The notes beneath the pieces were generated by a model that did no database searches, had not been told where the DNA came from, and worked only from the letters and a program-made list of their open reading frames with translations. From positions 4,191,778 to 4,255,777 of the forward strand of contig NC_064449.1 of assembly GCF_023343835.1 (NCBI RefSeq): 64,000 bases of DNA, given 5' to 3'. This DNA comes from Lagopus muta. Taxonomy: Eukaryota > Chordata > Aves > Galliformes > Phasianidae. Position 1 is the first letter of the stretch, and every line of letters begins with the position of its first letter. This document shows positions 28,258 to 37,262 of this stretch, one piece after another. Made by a program: the position numbers and the translations under genes.

Positions 28258-28290
28258 TGGTTATTATTATTATTTTATTTTTTTTTTAAG
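28258..28290 (+). repeat. (TTA)n/T microsatellite ending in a splice-acceptor-like AAG
   Basis: TTA units followed by a run of ten T and then AAG form a pyrimidine-rich tract with AG at 28289-28290. This is a plausible acceptor for the exon holding the ADORA2A start codon. Confidence 0.7.
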
Positions 28291-28820
28291 GAAACTACAA
28301 GAGAAGTTGAATGTTTGCTTCGGCTGAAGAGAAAGTTTCCCAAGTCTTGGGCAGAAAAAGGGAAAGAGAACGGAGGATGTTGCCAGTAGGTATGTCTGAC
28401 AGGAAGCCATGACTAGCAGTGTGACTGTCAACAGGAAACAAAACTTCACAGCCGATGTGACGCTGACGTGCAGAGCCCTTGCTGTGTCATGTTGCCAGCT
28501 GAACTCTGTGACCTGGGGAGCAGTGTTTGACTACACGAGGTGTACTTCTGTCCATTCGTCTGCAAGAATTTGAATTGCTCTGTGTCTGGTCACTCCACCT
28601 TGCCGAAGCTAGCGAGCCCTGTCTCTTCTTGACACCTGTTCCTGTGAAGACATCCAGCAGCCATGTGCAGAGAGGTGGATGTGTGAGCCACCCTCACGGC
28701 AGCCGCCGAGCGCTCTGCAGACTGCAGACAGCTTCGAGGTGTTTTGGCTGTTCAGTGCTCTGCAGATATGAACGCTGAGCTTTTCTGGCACGTTCTCACG
28801 TTGGCCTGGTCGCTCTCACC
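28291..28820 (+). other. ADORA2A: Probable ADORA2A 5' UTR next to the start codon
   Basis: This sequence lies immediately before the coding start and is punctuated by upstream ATGs. Possible exon starts are after the AG at 28290 (long T tract before it) or after TGCAG at 28761-28765. A donor-like AG|GTATGT with GT at 28390 would make 28291-28389 a separate leader exon. The sequence alone does not decide between these. An in-frame TGA at 28776-28778 shows that the receptor reading frame does not extend upstream. Confidence 0.5.
28409..28573 (+). CDS. Upstream ORF, 54 codons, in the ADORA2A leader
   Basis: An ATG-to-TGA reading frame encodes 54 residues (begins MTSSVTVNRKQNF), about 250 bases before the receptor start. 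It shows no recognisable domain, signal peptide or membrane segment. If 28391-28820 is retained in mRNA, it would be a long upstream ORF. If a leader intron starts at 28390, it is intronic and meaningless. Mammalian A2A transcripts are known to carry regulatory upstream ORFs. Homology of this one is not shown. Confidence 0.2.
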   Translation: MTSSVTVNRKQNFTADVTLTCRALAVSCCQLNSVTWGAVFDYTRCTSVHSSARI

Positions 28821-28827
28821 ATGCTAG
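28768..28827 (+). CDS. Upstream ORF (19 aa) overlapping the ADORA2A start codon
   Basis: ATG at 28768 (G at -3) starts a frame reading [19 protein letters not shown], with stop TAG at 28825-28827. The last 7 bases, ATGCTAG at 28821-28827, contain both the receptor start codon and this ORF's stop. Ribosomes using this ORF terminate 4 bases past the receptor ATG, so they would reach the receptor only by back-scanning or by leaky scanning past 28768. Upstream ORFs that dampen A2A receptor translation are described in mammals. That this one does the same is inference. It would be in any leader that includes the 55 bases before the start. Confidence 0.5.
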   Translation: MNAELFWHVLTLAWSLSPC

Positions 28828-29170
28828 TACATGGGAAAGAAGACTTCCTCTCAGACATAGCTTACATCATCCTGGAACTGATCATTGCGGTGCTGGCCAT
28901 CCTGGGGAACGTCCTGGTCTGCTGGGCGGTCTATTTGAACAGCAACCTGCAGAACGTCACCAACTATTTTGTGGTGTCCCTGGCTGCTGCTGACATTGCG
29001 GTGGGAGTGCTGGCAATCCCCTTTGCCATCACCATCAGCACTGGCTTCTGTGCCTTTTTCTATGGCTGCCTTTTCATCGCCTGCTTCGTCCTGGTCTTGA
29101 CACAGAGCTCCATCTTCAGCCTGCTTGCTATTGCCATCGACAGAATCATTGCCATCCGCATACCCCTCAG
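28821..29170 (+). CDS. ADORA2A: ADORA2A adenosine A2A receptor, first coding exon
   Basis: This exon encodes residues 1-116 and the first two bases of codon 117 of a class A GPCR. The receptor binds extracellular adenosine at the plasma membrane and signals through Gs and adenylyl cyclase to raise cAMP. Visible parts are a short N-terminus, TM1 (about 13-37, with GN at 29-30), TM2 (about 47-71, sodium-site D58 in LAAADIAVG), extracellular loop 1 with C77 and C83, and TM3 (about 80-106). The G-protein motif at 107-109 reads DRI, not the usual DRY (GAC AGA ATC). The loop lacks the middle cysteine of the human CAACHGC segment and reads CAFFYGC. The start is the first ATG after an in-frame TGA at 28776 and has A at -3. 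The exon ends AG|GTAAGC, with the intron in phase 2, as in the human gene after IRIPLR. The product is confidently A2A because the next exon joins in frame and the long tail fits. Confidence 0.97.
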
Positions 29171-29735
29171 GTAAGCAGAGTGGGCTGAAAAGCAGAGGGG
29201 GCACTTAGTGGGGAATGAGCATCAGTAAAAGCAGATTTCGAGGTAAACTGCAGAAGAGAGAGCTAATGAGCAGCAGCATTTTTCACCTTGTAATTTGAGA
29301 AAACAAACTGAAACCTGCATTCCTGGGGGCTGCCTTGGTTGCTGGATTTGTGAGTGATTTCTTTCCTGTTCTACCCAGCCCTCATATGGCACATGCCCAA
29401 AGCTTTGCAGTGGAGCTGCTTGGAAGTTGCTGCTCCATATTTAGAAAGGAGCACACTGTACACTCACAAACCTGTGCTCTGAGTCCTGGCCAGCAATACA
29501 AGTGCTGCAGGAAAGTGGAGCTGAAGAGAAGAGAAGCAGCATATGGCCACTCAGAGCCCACACTATAGAGGTGATTTCTCTTCCCCACCAAGCGTCTGGG
29601 CCAGCCCTGCATGAGCACCCATCACTCAGCAACAGCCAAAGCACATCAGTGTGCAATTAACATTGCCTCAGCTGAAACCAGGGCACAGGGAGGGCACAGT
29701 GCAGGGTCGACTCAAGTGATGGCAAATAATGTTAT

Positions 29736-30296
29736 GCATTTTGATGGGCTGCCTGAACACAGTCACGTGAACAGTGAAAAAACACACAGCATTGCTTTCC
29801 ATTTTGATACAGGAATTTGAGAATAGATTCCAAGATTTCAAAAGGAAAAATTATCAATTTATGTTTGCAACTCCTTTTTCAGTTGTTATAAATACACGAC
29901 CTGCAAATTTTCGAATGGAATGTATACAGCTGCAATCTGATATTCAACTCCACAATTTGATCATGTCTCTTTACTGGACTTCTATAAGCCCTCTCTTATC
30001 AGAGAGAAATATCCCTCACAACCACACCTTATTCATGTCATCCTCTTTTGGCAGTACACACATTTATGAGCAGCTGTTTTCAAGGATGAAGCGCAGGAAG
30101 AGTAACATTCATCAAAAATCTCTGATGGACACCTTGAGAGCTCACTGAGACTGGCAGCCACTGTCACTGAACCAGTTAGTTTCAGAAAAACAAGGCCAAA
30201 TATCCCACTAGTTTTATGCATTTGTTGCTCTCTTTCTATTAAAATGTAAAAAATAAATGTCTTGTTACTTATATATTACCCATATTGTATATTTTA
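29736..30296 (+). mobile_element. Decayed hAT (Charlie-like) transposon, main left part
   Basis: This part contains the C-terminal portion of an hAT transposase (frame 29774-30148) and AT-rich sequence after its stop. The matching right end with the terminal inverted repeat resumes after the nested mariner, at about 30791-30865. No left terminal repeat was found, so the element is 5'-truncated and the start given is approximate. It sits in the sense orientation within the ADORA2A intron. Confidence 0.75.
29774..30148 (+). pseudogene. hAT transposase C-terminal remnant
   Basis: The frame contains EFENRFQDFK, then a PF...RMECIQLQSD segment, then SSFGSTHIYEQLFSRMK and a TGA. This is the usual end of hAT transposases, the C-terminal dimerisation region, in which SxFGSTYxCEQxFSxMK is the hallmark. 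Here Y..C is replaced by H..Y. The N-terminal BED zinc finger and the catalytic D/D/E residues are missing. A frame change near 29800 is suspected because the reading before it (29611-29820 frame) ends GLPEHSHVNSEKTHSI, which also looks transposase-derived. It is not a functional gene. Confidence 0.75.
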
Positions 30297-30790
30297 CAAA
30301 GGCTGCTCCAAAAGTAAGGCCTCCTGTTTAATGATGTTGGCCTGTGATGTCAGAGGCAGATGTTGGTGGGATGGCCATAGAGAATAAACCTTCCCACCAA
30401 TATTCTGTTTGATTCCATTGCTGTGTGACAGATGGCAGCAGAGGGGCACTGTGACAAATGGCATCTGGCGTGGAAGTGTGAATGAAACAAAGGTGTGGAA
30501 TCAGATTCCTCCATGTGGAAAAAAATGGCCCCCATTGATATGCATTGATACTTGCTGGATGTTTATGAAGTTTAAGGACAGTGAGTCTGTTCCACTGGTG
30601 CAGATATTTATGGGCATAGCATACAGGCTCTTATTCATGGCTAGGAAGAATGAGCAGCTAATGATGGTGCCTATGTTAAAAATAGTGTTTTGTAGCTGAG
30701 AAGTTGTTCTATTAGGGAGCATTATTGTGCTTTTCATATCAGCAGTATTTTCCATTGAAATAATCAGGAGGCATTACTTTCGGAGCAACA
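30297..30790 (+). mobile_element. Mariner element (Galluhop type), internally deleted
   Basis: The ends form inverted repeats. GCTCCAAAAGTAAGGCCTCC at the left (30305 on) pairs with the complement of GGAGGCATTACTTTCGGAGC at the right (ending near 30786), with two mismatches. TA dinucleotides flank both sides (30295-30296 and 30791-30792), as expected for the TA target of mariners. Inside is a broken stretch resembling the transposase N-terminus, then a jump to sequence near the 3' end. The element is about 0.5 kb, against roughly 1.2-1.3 kb for an intact mariner, so it is non-autonomous or decayed. The Galluhop family name is from memory of chicken repeats. Confidence 0.82.
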
Positions 30791-30865
30791 TATGTAGATG
30801 CAGCCCAAGACAATTCCTCTTCACTCAATGCAGCCCAGGCAGGCCAAAAAAGTTGGACACCCCTG
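30791..30865 (+). mobile_element. hAT transposon right end (after nested mariner)
   Basis: The sequence GCAGCCCAAGACAATTCCTC and then GGCCAAAAAAGTTGGACACC, ending CCCCTG at 30865, is a typical Charlie-type hAT terminus (inverted repeat starting CAGGGGTGTCC on the other strand). It belongs with the transposase remnant left of the mariner. This shows that the mariner inserted into the hAT. Confidence 0.72.
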
Positions 30866-30947
30866 CATTAGGTCAAGAGAAGGGCTTGTCCCCATGCCAG
30901 CCTTGAAGGAGGTTGTTCTATGGTCTCCACTTTGGAGTTTAGAGGGC

Positions 30948-31049
30948 AGCCTGGTCTGGTGGTTGGCGACCCTGCACATAGCAGGGGGGTTGAAACTTCA
31001 TGATCATGGTGGTCCTTTTCAGCCCAGGCCATTCTATGATTCTATGATT
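30948..31049 (+). mobile_element. CR1 LINE 3' end
   Basis: The sequence CAGCCTGGTCTGGTGGTTGG, then GACCCTGCACATAGCAGGGG, then TGGTCCTTTTCAGCCCAGGC, ends in the tandem ATTCTATG repeat. It is a clear, fairly young CR1 3' tail in sense orientation, 5'-truncated. Adjoining sequence back to about 30872 may also belong to it. Confidence 0.9.
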
Positions 31050-32014
31050 TAAATACTTGAGTTTGGAAACTGGATGTGACTAGCTGAAACTTGGTGTGCA
31101 GCCAGGGAGGATTTGGGACAAGGAGGAGTTTTACTATGTGTGCAGGGGCTGTTACTCAGTTCAGCCTTCTGCACTGTATTTGGATACATCTGCCTTTGGG
31201 TGCAAAACAGCACTGTGTTTTGTGGGCTGAGTCTGAATGCTTTGTGGCAATGCTTGAGAGTTGTTCAGCAAGCTCGAGATGCAGAGGAAGCCCTGGGAGA
31301 GACCAAGGCTGGCAGAGCATAGGAGCCTCCTTCTTTCCCATCTTGTCCTTAGGAGGACGCAGCATGCTCTCACCAGTGGAGAGGCTTCCTATCCTGTTGA
31401 GTAATAAATAGGACTGCAAAAATGGAACAAAATTCTCACTATTGTCCTCTCAACTTGGGGGTTTTGGTTATCCTCACTCCTGTTGAGTTTAAATCTCTTT
31501 CTGCCAGCCTGTCTAGTTCAGTTCTGTCCATTCTGAATACATTGCTCACCCAGCACTTACATTGGCTAACTTAAATCTCCCATTCCCTGCTCTACCTTTC
31601 CATGTGGAGCAGTGCAGCATAGTCATTCCTGAAGGCTCATCTCAACTACTGTTAATTGCTGATTTCCAAACTTACAGTTGTGTAACGGTCTACTTTTTGT
31701 GTTGTCGTAAGAAGTGAGTCTATTCCATTGCAGAGGAAAACTATCAATGTTAGTACCTATAAATTGGACTGTTCTCACTTTTCTGTGTTTCTACTGACAA
31801 ATGTTTTCAGTTCACAAATGAGTGTGATAATAAATGCACAAGGAAGCACATGGAGAGCAGCCTTTGGTAGCTTGCATCTGACTTGGTTGTGAAAAGGTGA
31901 AATGTCTTCGATCTCTTGCAAATGAACTCTGGAAACTTTTGCTGAAAGTTTAAGCATTCATATGGTCAGAGAATGACTTTCCAGGAAAGGGATTTTAAAT
32001 ATTTGGATTTCTGC

Positions 32015-32034
32015 TTATTATTATTATTATTATT
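32015..32034. repeat. (TTA)n microsatellite
   Basis: Between six and seven uninterrupted TTA units lie within the ADORA2A intron. Confidence 0.9.
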
Positions 32035-35000
32035 TTGGCATTGCAGCTGTATTATCTTTAAAGTTTAACTTTCTGGACTAGCCAAAGTAGAGTATCTTTC
32101 AGAAGAAGTCTTTCTGACTCACCCAGCACTGGGCACTCTACCTGTTTCACTGTTTTGTTTTAGAAATAACAGAGCACACCCTCTTTCAGCCCAGAAGCAG
32201 TGGAGTTGATTGGCTGCAGAAACCAACAGGTAGATCTGTGGGTTCCTCCTCCTCGTCCTCTATTAGTTTGTCCTTTTACAAAGGGAAGGAAGAAGTTGTC
32301 AATTCTGTTTTCCTCAGAAGAGTTTATGGGTGAATAAACATTAGATTTATAGCTTCTGACATGCTGAGAAAGTGAAAGCTATTAGCCCAAGAGGGAGAAG
32401 CAGTATGATTCAGACTGCTCACATCTCACCTTTTACTTTCTAATACCTGGTTGTCTCAAATATGCATCAAACCAATGGAAGGAAAGTTCTCCCACTAAAA
32501 ATGCAACACTTTTGCGTTCTTTAATGGGAAGACCTTTGAGGAGCATACCTCTTCCCTCCCCCAGAGAGTAAGAAATGTAACATCAGACACTCCCAATATT
32601 AATTTAGATAAATACTCTTACAAATAAACGGGATCTCCTTCCTATATGGGGGGAAGGGGGGAAAGCACCAAACCTATTTTTTCTTCTCATTTAACTATTC
32701 CATGCCCAATTTGTCCTAAGGCAACCATGCACCTCGATGGATATCTGTGTAGTTGTGTACATCCACACAAATAAGCCATAAGCATTAAGGAGGCAGAAGA
32801 ATGAGATTTCTTATTCTGCTTGGTTTTGGACACCTCAGTACGCAATTGGTGTTAAGTTTGGAATGATTTTTCTGTGGTTAAAAGAACCTTCCCCGAGGAA
32901 TGGCAGTGAGGAAAGGCATGTAGAGGTAACATTTAAAAATAGAAGAAAAAAATTGTTAATTGTCAAATAATCAAAACATTTTGATTATTTCTCAAACATT
33001 TGCTGAATCCTGCCAGCTCTCTGTAAGTGGCTCAGAGAGTGCAGCTCTCTGAAAGTGGCAACAAAGCACTCCCAAGGAAGTGAGGCCAAGCCATTGTTCT
33101 GTGTAGGACTAAATGCAAGCTGTCTCTAGCATGGCAGGTACCTGAAAACCTGCACTCACTGATATAAAACCCCTGGGTGTTTGAAACAAAACTGGCTGCG
33201 AGTCTGAGCTCCGGGATGAAGTCACGGGCCAAGAACAATTGCCACTTTCCAGGCTCTTTGGTGCCAGGAAATGCTCCGAGGGCACCGTGCCCAGCCACGA
33301 GCTCTTGTGCATGCACTGGTGGTGCAGAGATTCCCATGCTGAAGGACAGGTAGCTCTGATGCACTGGAAGGAGAGGTGTTTCTTCCTGCAACTAAACAGA
33401 AAAGTTTTCTCAGGTTACTGCTTGCTCCATGTGCTGGCTTCAGGTGTGGGCCTGTGGCATAAATCCATGCGCTTGTCTTGAGGTGCCAACTGCAGGAGCT
33501 GGAAGTGGAGACCTTGTCCTCTGAAGGAAGGTACTTTGGAGACAGCTGACTTTCTTAAATGGTCGTAGATGAGTATCTGAATCAGTGGTTTAATGTTTTA
33601 TTGCCACTTTGACCCACTTGCTTCTTTCCCTGCTCACCATAAGCCTTTTGACCTTATGCCAAGCATTTCCTACAAGCGCTCATATTTTGTCAAATAGATT
33701 GTGAGCAGATTCAGCCCAATACGAAATAATAATTTGCTTTCTCCTTCTTACAGCCACGGGCACGGCTTTGAGAGCAGCATGAGTTGTCTATGGCTTTGTG
33801 TGTGGTGGAACTTGCTGCTGCCAAAATTGTGGTCTGGAAGCTGGTAGTGCTGTGAGCAAAAGAGCAGTGCCTGCCCACTGCCATTGCTTCTACTGCTCAG
33901 AGCCCTGTGCCTGGCTGTGGGATCCCATCCCCATAGCATGATTAAGTACCAGTATCAGGTATCTTCAGGTAACAAGGGAGGATGTTCCTTAACTGACAGT
34001 TTTGGGAAATAGTTGTTTGAGTGGCATGTGGGAAGGTCTGGGTTTGATATCCTGCTCTGAGATTTCTTAAGTCATCTGGGATTGTCAGCATCTCTCATTT
34101 TCAGATATGTGTTACAGGGCTAGAATATCCTCCTGCAGCTGCAGCTGCCAGGGGTGTGTGGGCTGTTGGGCACTGTGCTGAGTGAACAGTGTCTGCAGTG
34201 AGTTGTTGAAGCACTGAGCACTGCTGGAATTCAGATGGAAGTGCAGTGCCCTCCACGTGCAGCACGTCGCTTTGCGATGCAGTGACAGTGGCAGATGTGA
34301 GTTCTGCATGTGGTGGGGAGTTTTGGCTGAGGGGAGCCACGCTGTCAGCCAGGGCTGAGTTTGGAAGACAAGCAGCACACCAAGCAGAAGCTGGGATGAT
34401 GAGTTAGACCAGCTATAAATCACACAATGTATGGAAGGATTTTAACCTCTATCTAAGGACCCGGTGGTTCTCATACCAGCTCTGCCTTCCACCCTATTTC
34501 AAGACTTACAGGTCAGACAGGTGATGTGCTGCACTTTCTGCTTTAGTCATTATTTTGATAGCAGAGCTAAGGTGGGGGATCATAAGGTATCACATCTTCA
34601 GCCAATTTAATTTAGGCAGCATAGGGGAGTTGTGCATTCATAAGAGCAGCTGCTCTCCTGGAGACAATGCACTGGTTTGCTGGGAGAGCAGCAGGGCAGG
34701 CAAAATTATCTGGGGGAAAACATCCATGCTTGCAGGTATTTGCACTTTATGGAGGAGCCAGGTACTCCAACCCCACACCCACCTCCACCCTGAGTGTCTC
34801 TGCTCTTCACACGTTCTCTGTGCCTGCAGTTTCACCAGCAGTTGTTTGTGTAGCAAGTCCAGTATTTCCAGGAAGCATGAGAACTGCTTGTGCACAGGCA
34901 ATCCAGTGCTGTCTGGACACATCAGACACGCTACAAAGTCATTGTCCAGCTATGCAAGAGCATGGGCTGTAGGTGTGAGCATCTCCTTTCAGCGGGTTGC

Positions 35001-35493
35001 ACCTCCTGCATCAGGATGCCAGCAGCTCAAATTGCATGATGCTCCCTGAAAGCCCTGACCTTATCATCCAGAGCTGTACAGCACTGTGGGTACAGGCAGC
35101 AGTTTTGGCCTGGGGGCCAGAAAGACACCCAGAGAGCTGCTACACATGGTGTTGTGAGCTTTTGCTCTTAGCCCATGGAGATGCTGAGCATTATAGAAAT
35201 GTACTGATAAATTGATAGCACTGCCAACTTGGTACAGTGCAGCTGGGAAGCAGAAGGCTGCTTGGGTTAAGTGCTGTTCCTAAGCCTTGTAAAGTTTGTT
35301 GCATAGGAATCCCCAGAGGGTAAGAAGGAGGGAGAAGCTGGAGTGGAGTGGAGGGGAGTTGTTTGCCTGGAGCAATGATGAATGTATTTTTAGTGGAAGG
35401 GATGGGACATCTCTAGTCGTGGGATAACAGCTGCACAATTTCAAAATTCCTCTGACAAGATGTAGCCAATTCCAGGGCTGGAGGGTTTTGTGA

Positions 35494-35520
35494 TTTTTTT
35501 TTTTTTTTCTTCTTTTTTTT
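35494..35520. repeat. T-rich run
   Basis: About 15 T, then CTTC, then 8 T. It is a low-complexity tract in the ADORA2A intron. No retroposon body is recognised on the complementary strand. Confidence 0.85.
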
Positions 35521-36048
35521 CCAAAGCTCCAAGTGCCTTTGGCCAACCTCTTGTTCCCCAAGGGTATTTTTCAAAGCACAGATGCTGTTTCGCTGTGTTA
35601 ATTAGCTCTGAATGTAAGCAGTTTCTCAGCTAGCATCCATGCCGTGCTCTCCGCCTCCTATAGGCACCGAGTAGGATCCACCTCTTGCTAGAGGGAACTT
35701 TTTATGTCCCAGGATCAACTGAATCCCTCTGTAATTTATGGAAGGTGAATTTCAGTGTATTTTGAGTGCCAGGAATTGTGGTTGGCTTCTTCAGCTGTTC
35801 CTCCTTTTCTGATTTTAAAATGCAGCTGTGGAATGGAGGATGGAGCCTGCCAGGTTTTATATCAGCCAGGTTGTTTCCAGAGCCCACCAGCAGGAATTTT
35901 AAGTGCAGGCAAAATCACCGTTCATTGCTGTGCCTGGGGAAAGCAGCATCCCCCTTCCCCTGCTCTGAACTGGTGTTAGGATAGGAGCATGAACCTGTGG
36001 GAGGGGCTATCTCACTGAGGGATGGAAAGATTTCTGTGGCTGCTTAGA

Positions 36049-36065
36049 TTATTATTATTATTTTT
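36049..36065. repeat. (TTA)n microsatellite
   Basis: Short ATT/TTA array followed by T5, in the ADORA2A intron. Confidence 0.8.
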
Positions 36066-37262
36066 AATGTTTATTTTGCTGAGAGAATTCTGGAGACAGA
36101 GGGAGAAGGAGAACTGGGTAAACAACACTGGTAGCCCAGAGCTACTGTGGTCCAATTGCAGACAACATGGGGTCAAATGCAGTGTGGGACCCACACTGGA
36201 CAATGTGGGAATCCAGCCATCTGCTTTCTATGCTAAGTGTTACCAAGTAAAGGAAATTGCATTGAAATGTTAAACTGTTGCCCTGATTTACATTTTCAGA
36301 GAGAAGAACTGGTGGAGTCAGCTCAGGACTCGCAGTAACCTGTGGGGCCTTGGGAACTGGCTGATATTTCAAACAAACAAAGGTCCCTGGCTGCCCTGTC
36401 AGGTTCTTACCATGTTGCTTATTGTCTTGTTCAACAGATCTTGGTGGATTTATTGCTAGGAGCTCTGAGTTGAGCTAGGTATATCAGTATCTTCATCACT
36501 GAGGTTGCTTTTGGTGTGTGCAATGCAGCCCACAGTATACCTGTGGTCAAAGCACTCTCCTTAGCTTAACTCCTATTTTATGAGAAAGATATGGGGTCAG
36601 CTTTGCTGGGCTGGTGAGGAAAACTGCTGGCCTTGTCTCGGTTATTTAAGGAAGGCTGGTGATGCAGGACTTGTTGAAAGCGGGAGCAAAGTGAGGTAGT
36701 GTGCAGGGGAATGCCAGCATGACCTCTGCAACTCAGTCAGCGACAGACTGGAACCCAGCTAGGTTATGGGGCCAGTGGCACTGTGCCTCCAGTCCTTTGG
36801 TGCTGTTTGGCTTACAGATGGATTAATGGTGAGACAGACATAGGAATTCTGTGCCAGAAGCCTGCTTCCTTGGCAGAATGGAGGAGCCATCTCTATGCCT
36901 TTGGCAGAGGAGCCATAGTGGCCTTCGCCACCAAGGGTCAGAACAGTGGTGCTAGTTATTCAGGCTGCAAGATCTGCATACATGACCAAGTGACATGGTG
37001 GAATTAACCATTTTAATTTCCCTGCTTTTCTGTAGCCTATCCACTGCGTAAAGGAGCAAGGAGGAAAGTAGATGGCATGCAGTGTCACTATGGAGCCCAT
37101 CCTGGGCTGGGTGGGTTCTACACAGCAGTTCAAAGGCCTGGCTGAAGAAATAGATGCCTTTCTTGCTGTTTTCTTCCTTCTAGGATACTGGACCATTGTC
37201 TGGGTGTCAAGGACTTGTTGAATGACACTGGTGTAATTCTCATTTTTTCCTCTGCTTTACAG

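Larger units (their letters stand above)
29171..37262 (+). other. ADORA2A: ADORA2A intron between the coding exons
   Basis: An 8092-base intron starts GTAAGC and ends with a T-rich tract and CTGCTTTACAG. It splits the codon for R117 (AG|G). It carries a decayed hAT element with a nested mariner (about 29.7-30.9 kb), a CR1 3' tail, a TTA microsatellite at 32015-32034, a T-rich run at 35494-35520 and a TTA repeat at 36049-36065. No other gene is recognised in either strand. Confidence 0.92.

Noticed and set aside
29171-29174. Reading of exon 1 into the intron to a stop at 29174
   Set aside because: GTAAGC is a strong donor, and the conserved IRIPLR-YNG junction needs splicing.
34555-35049. 164-codon + ORF in the ADORA2A intron
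   Set aside because: No domain, no good splice framing, and ORFs in other frames overlap it.
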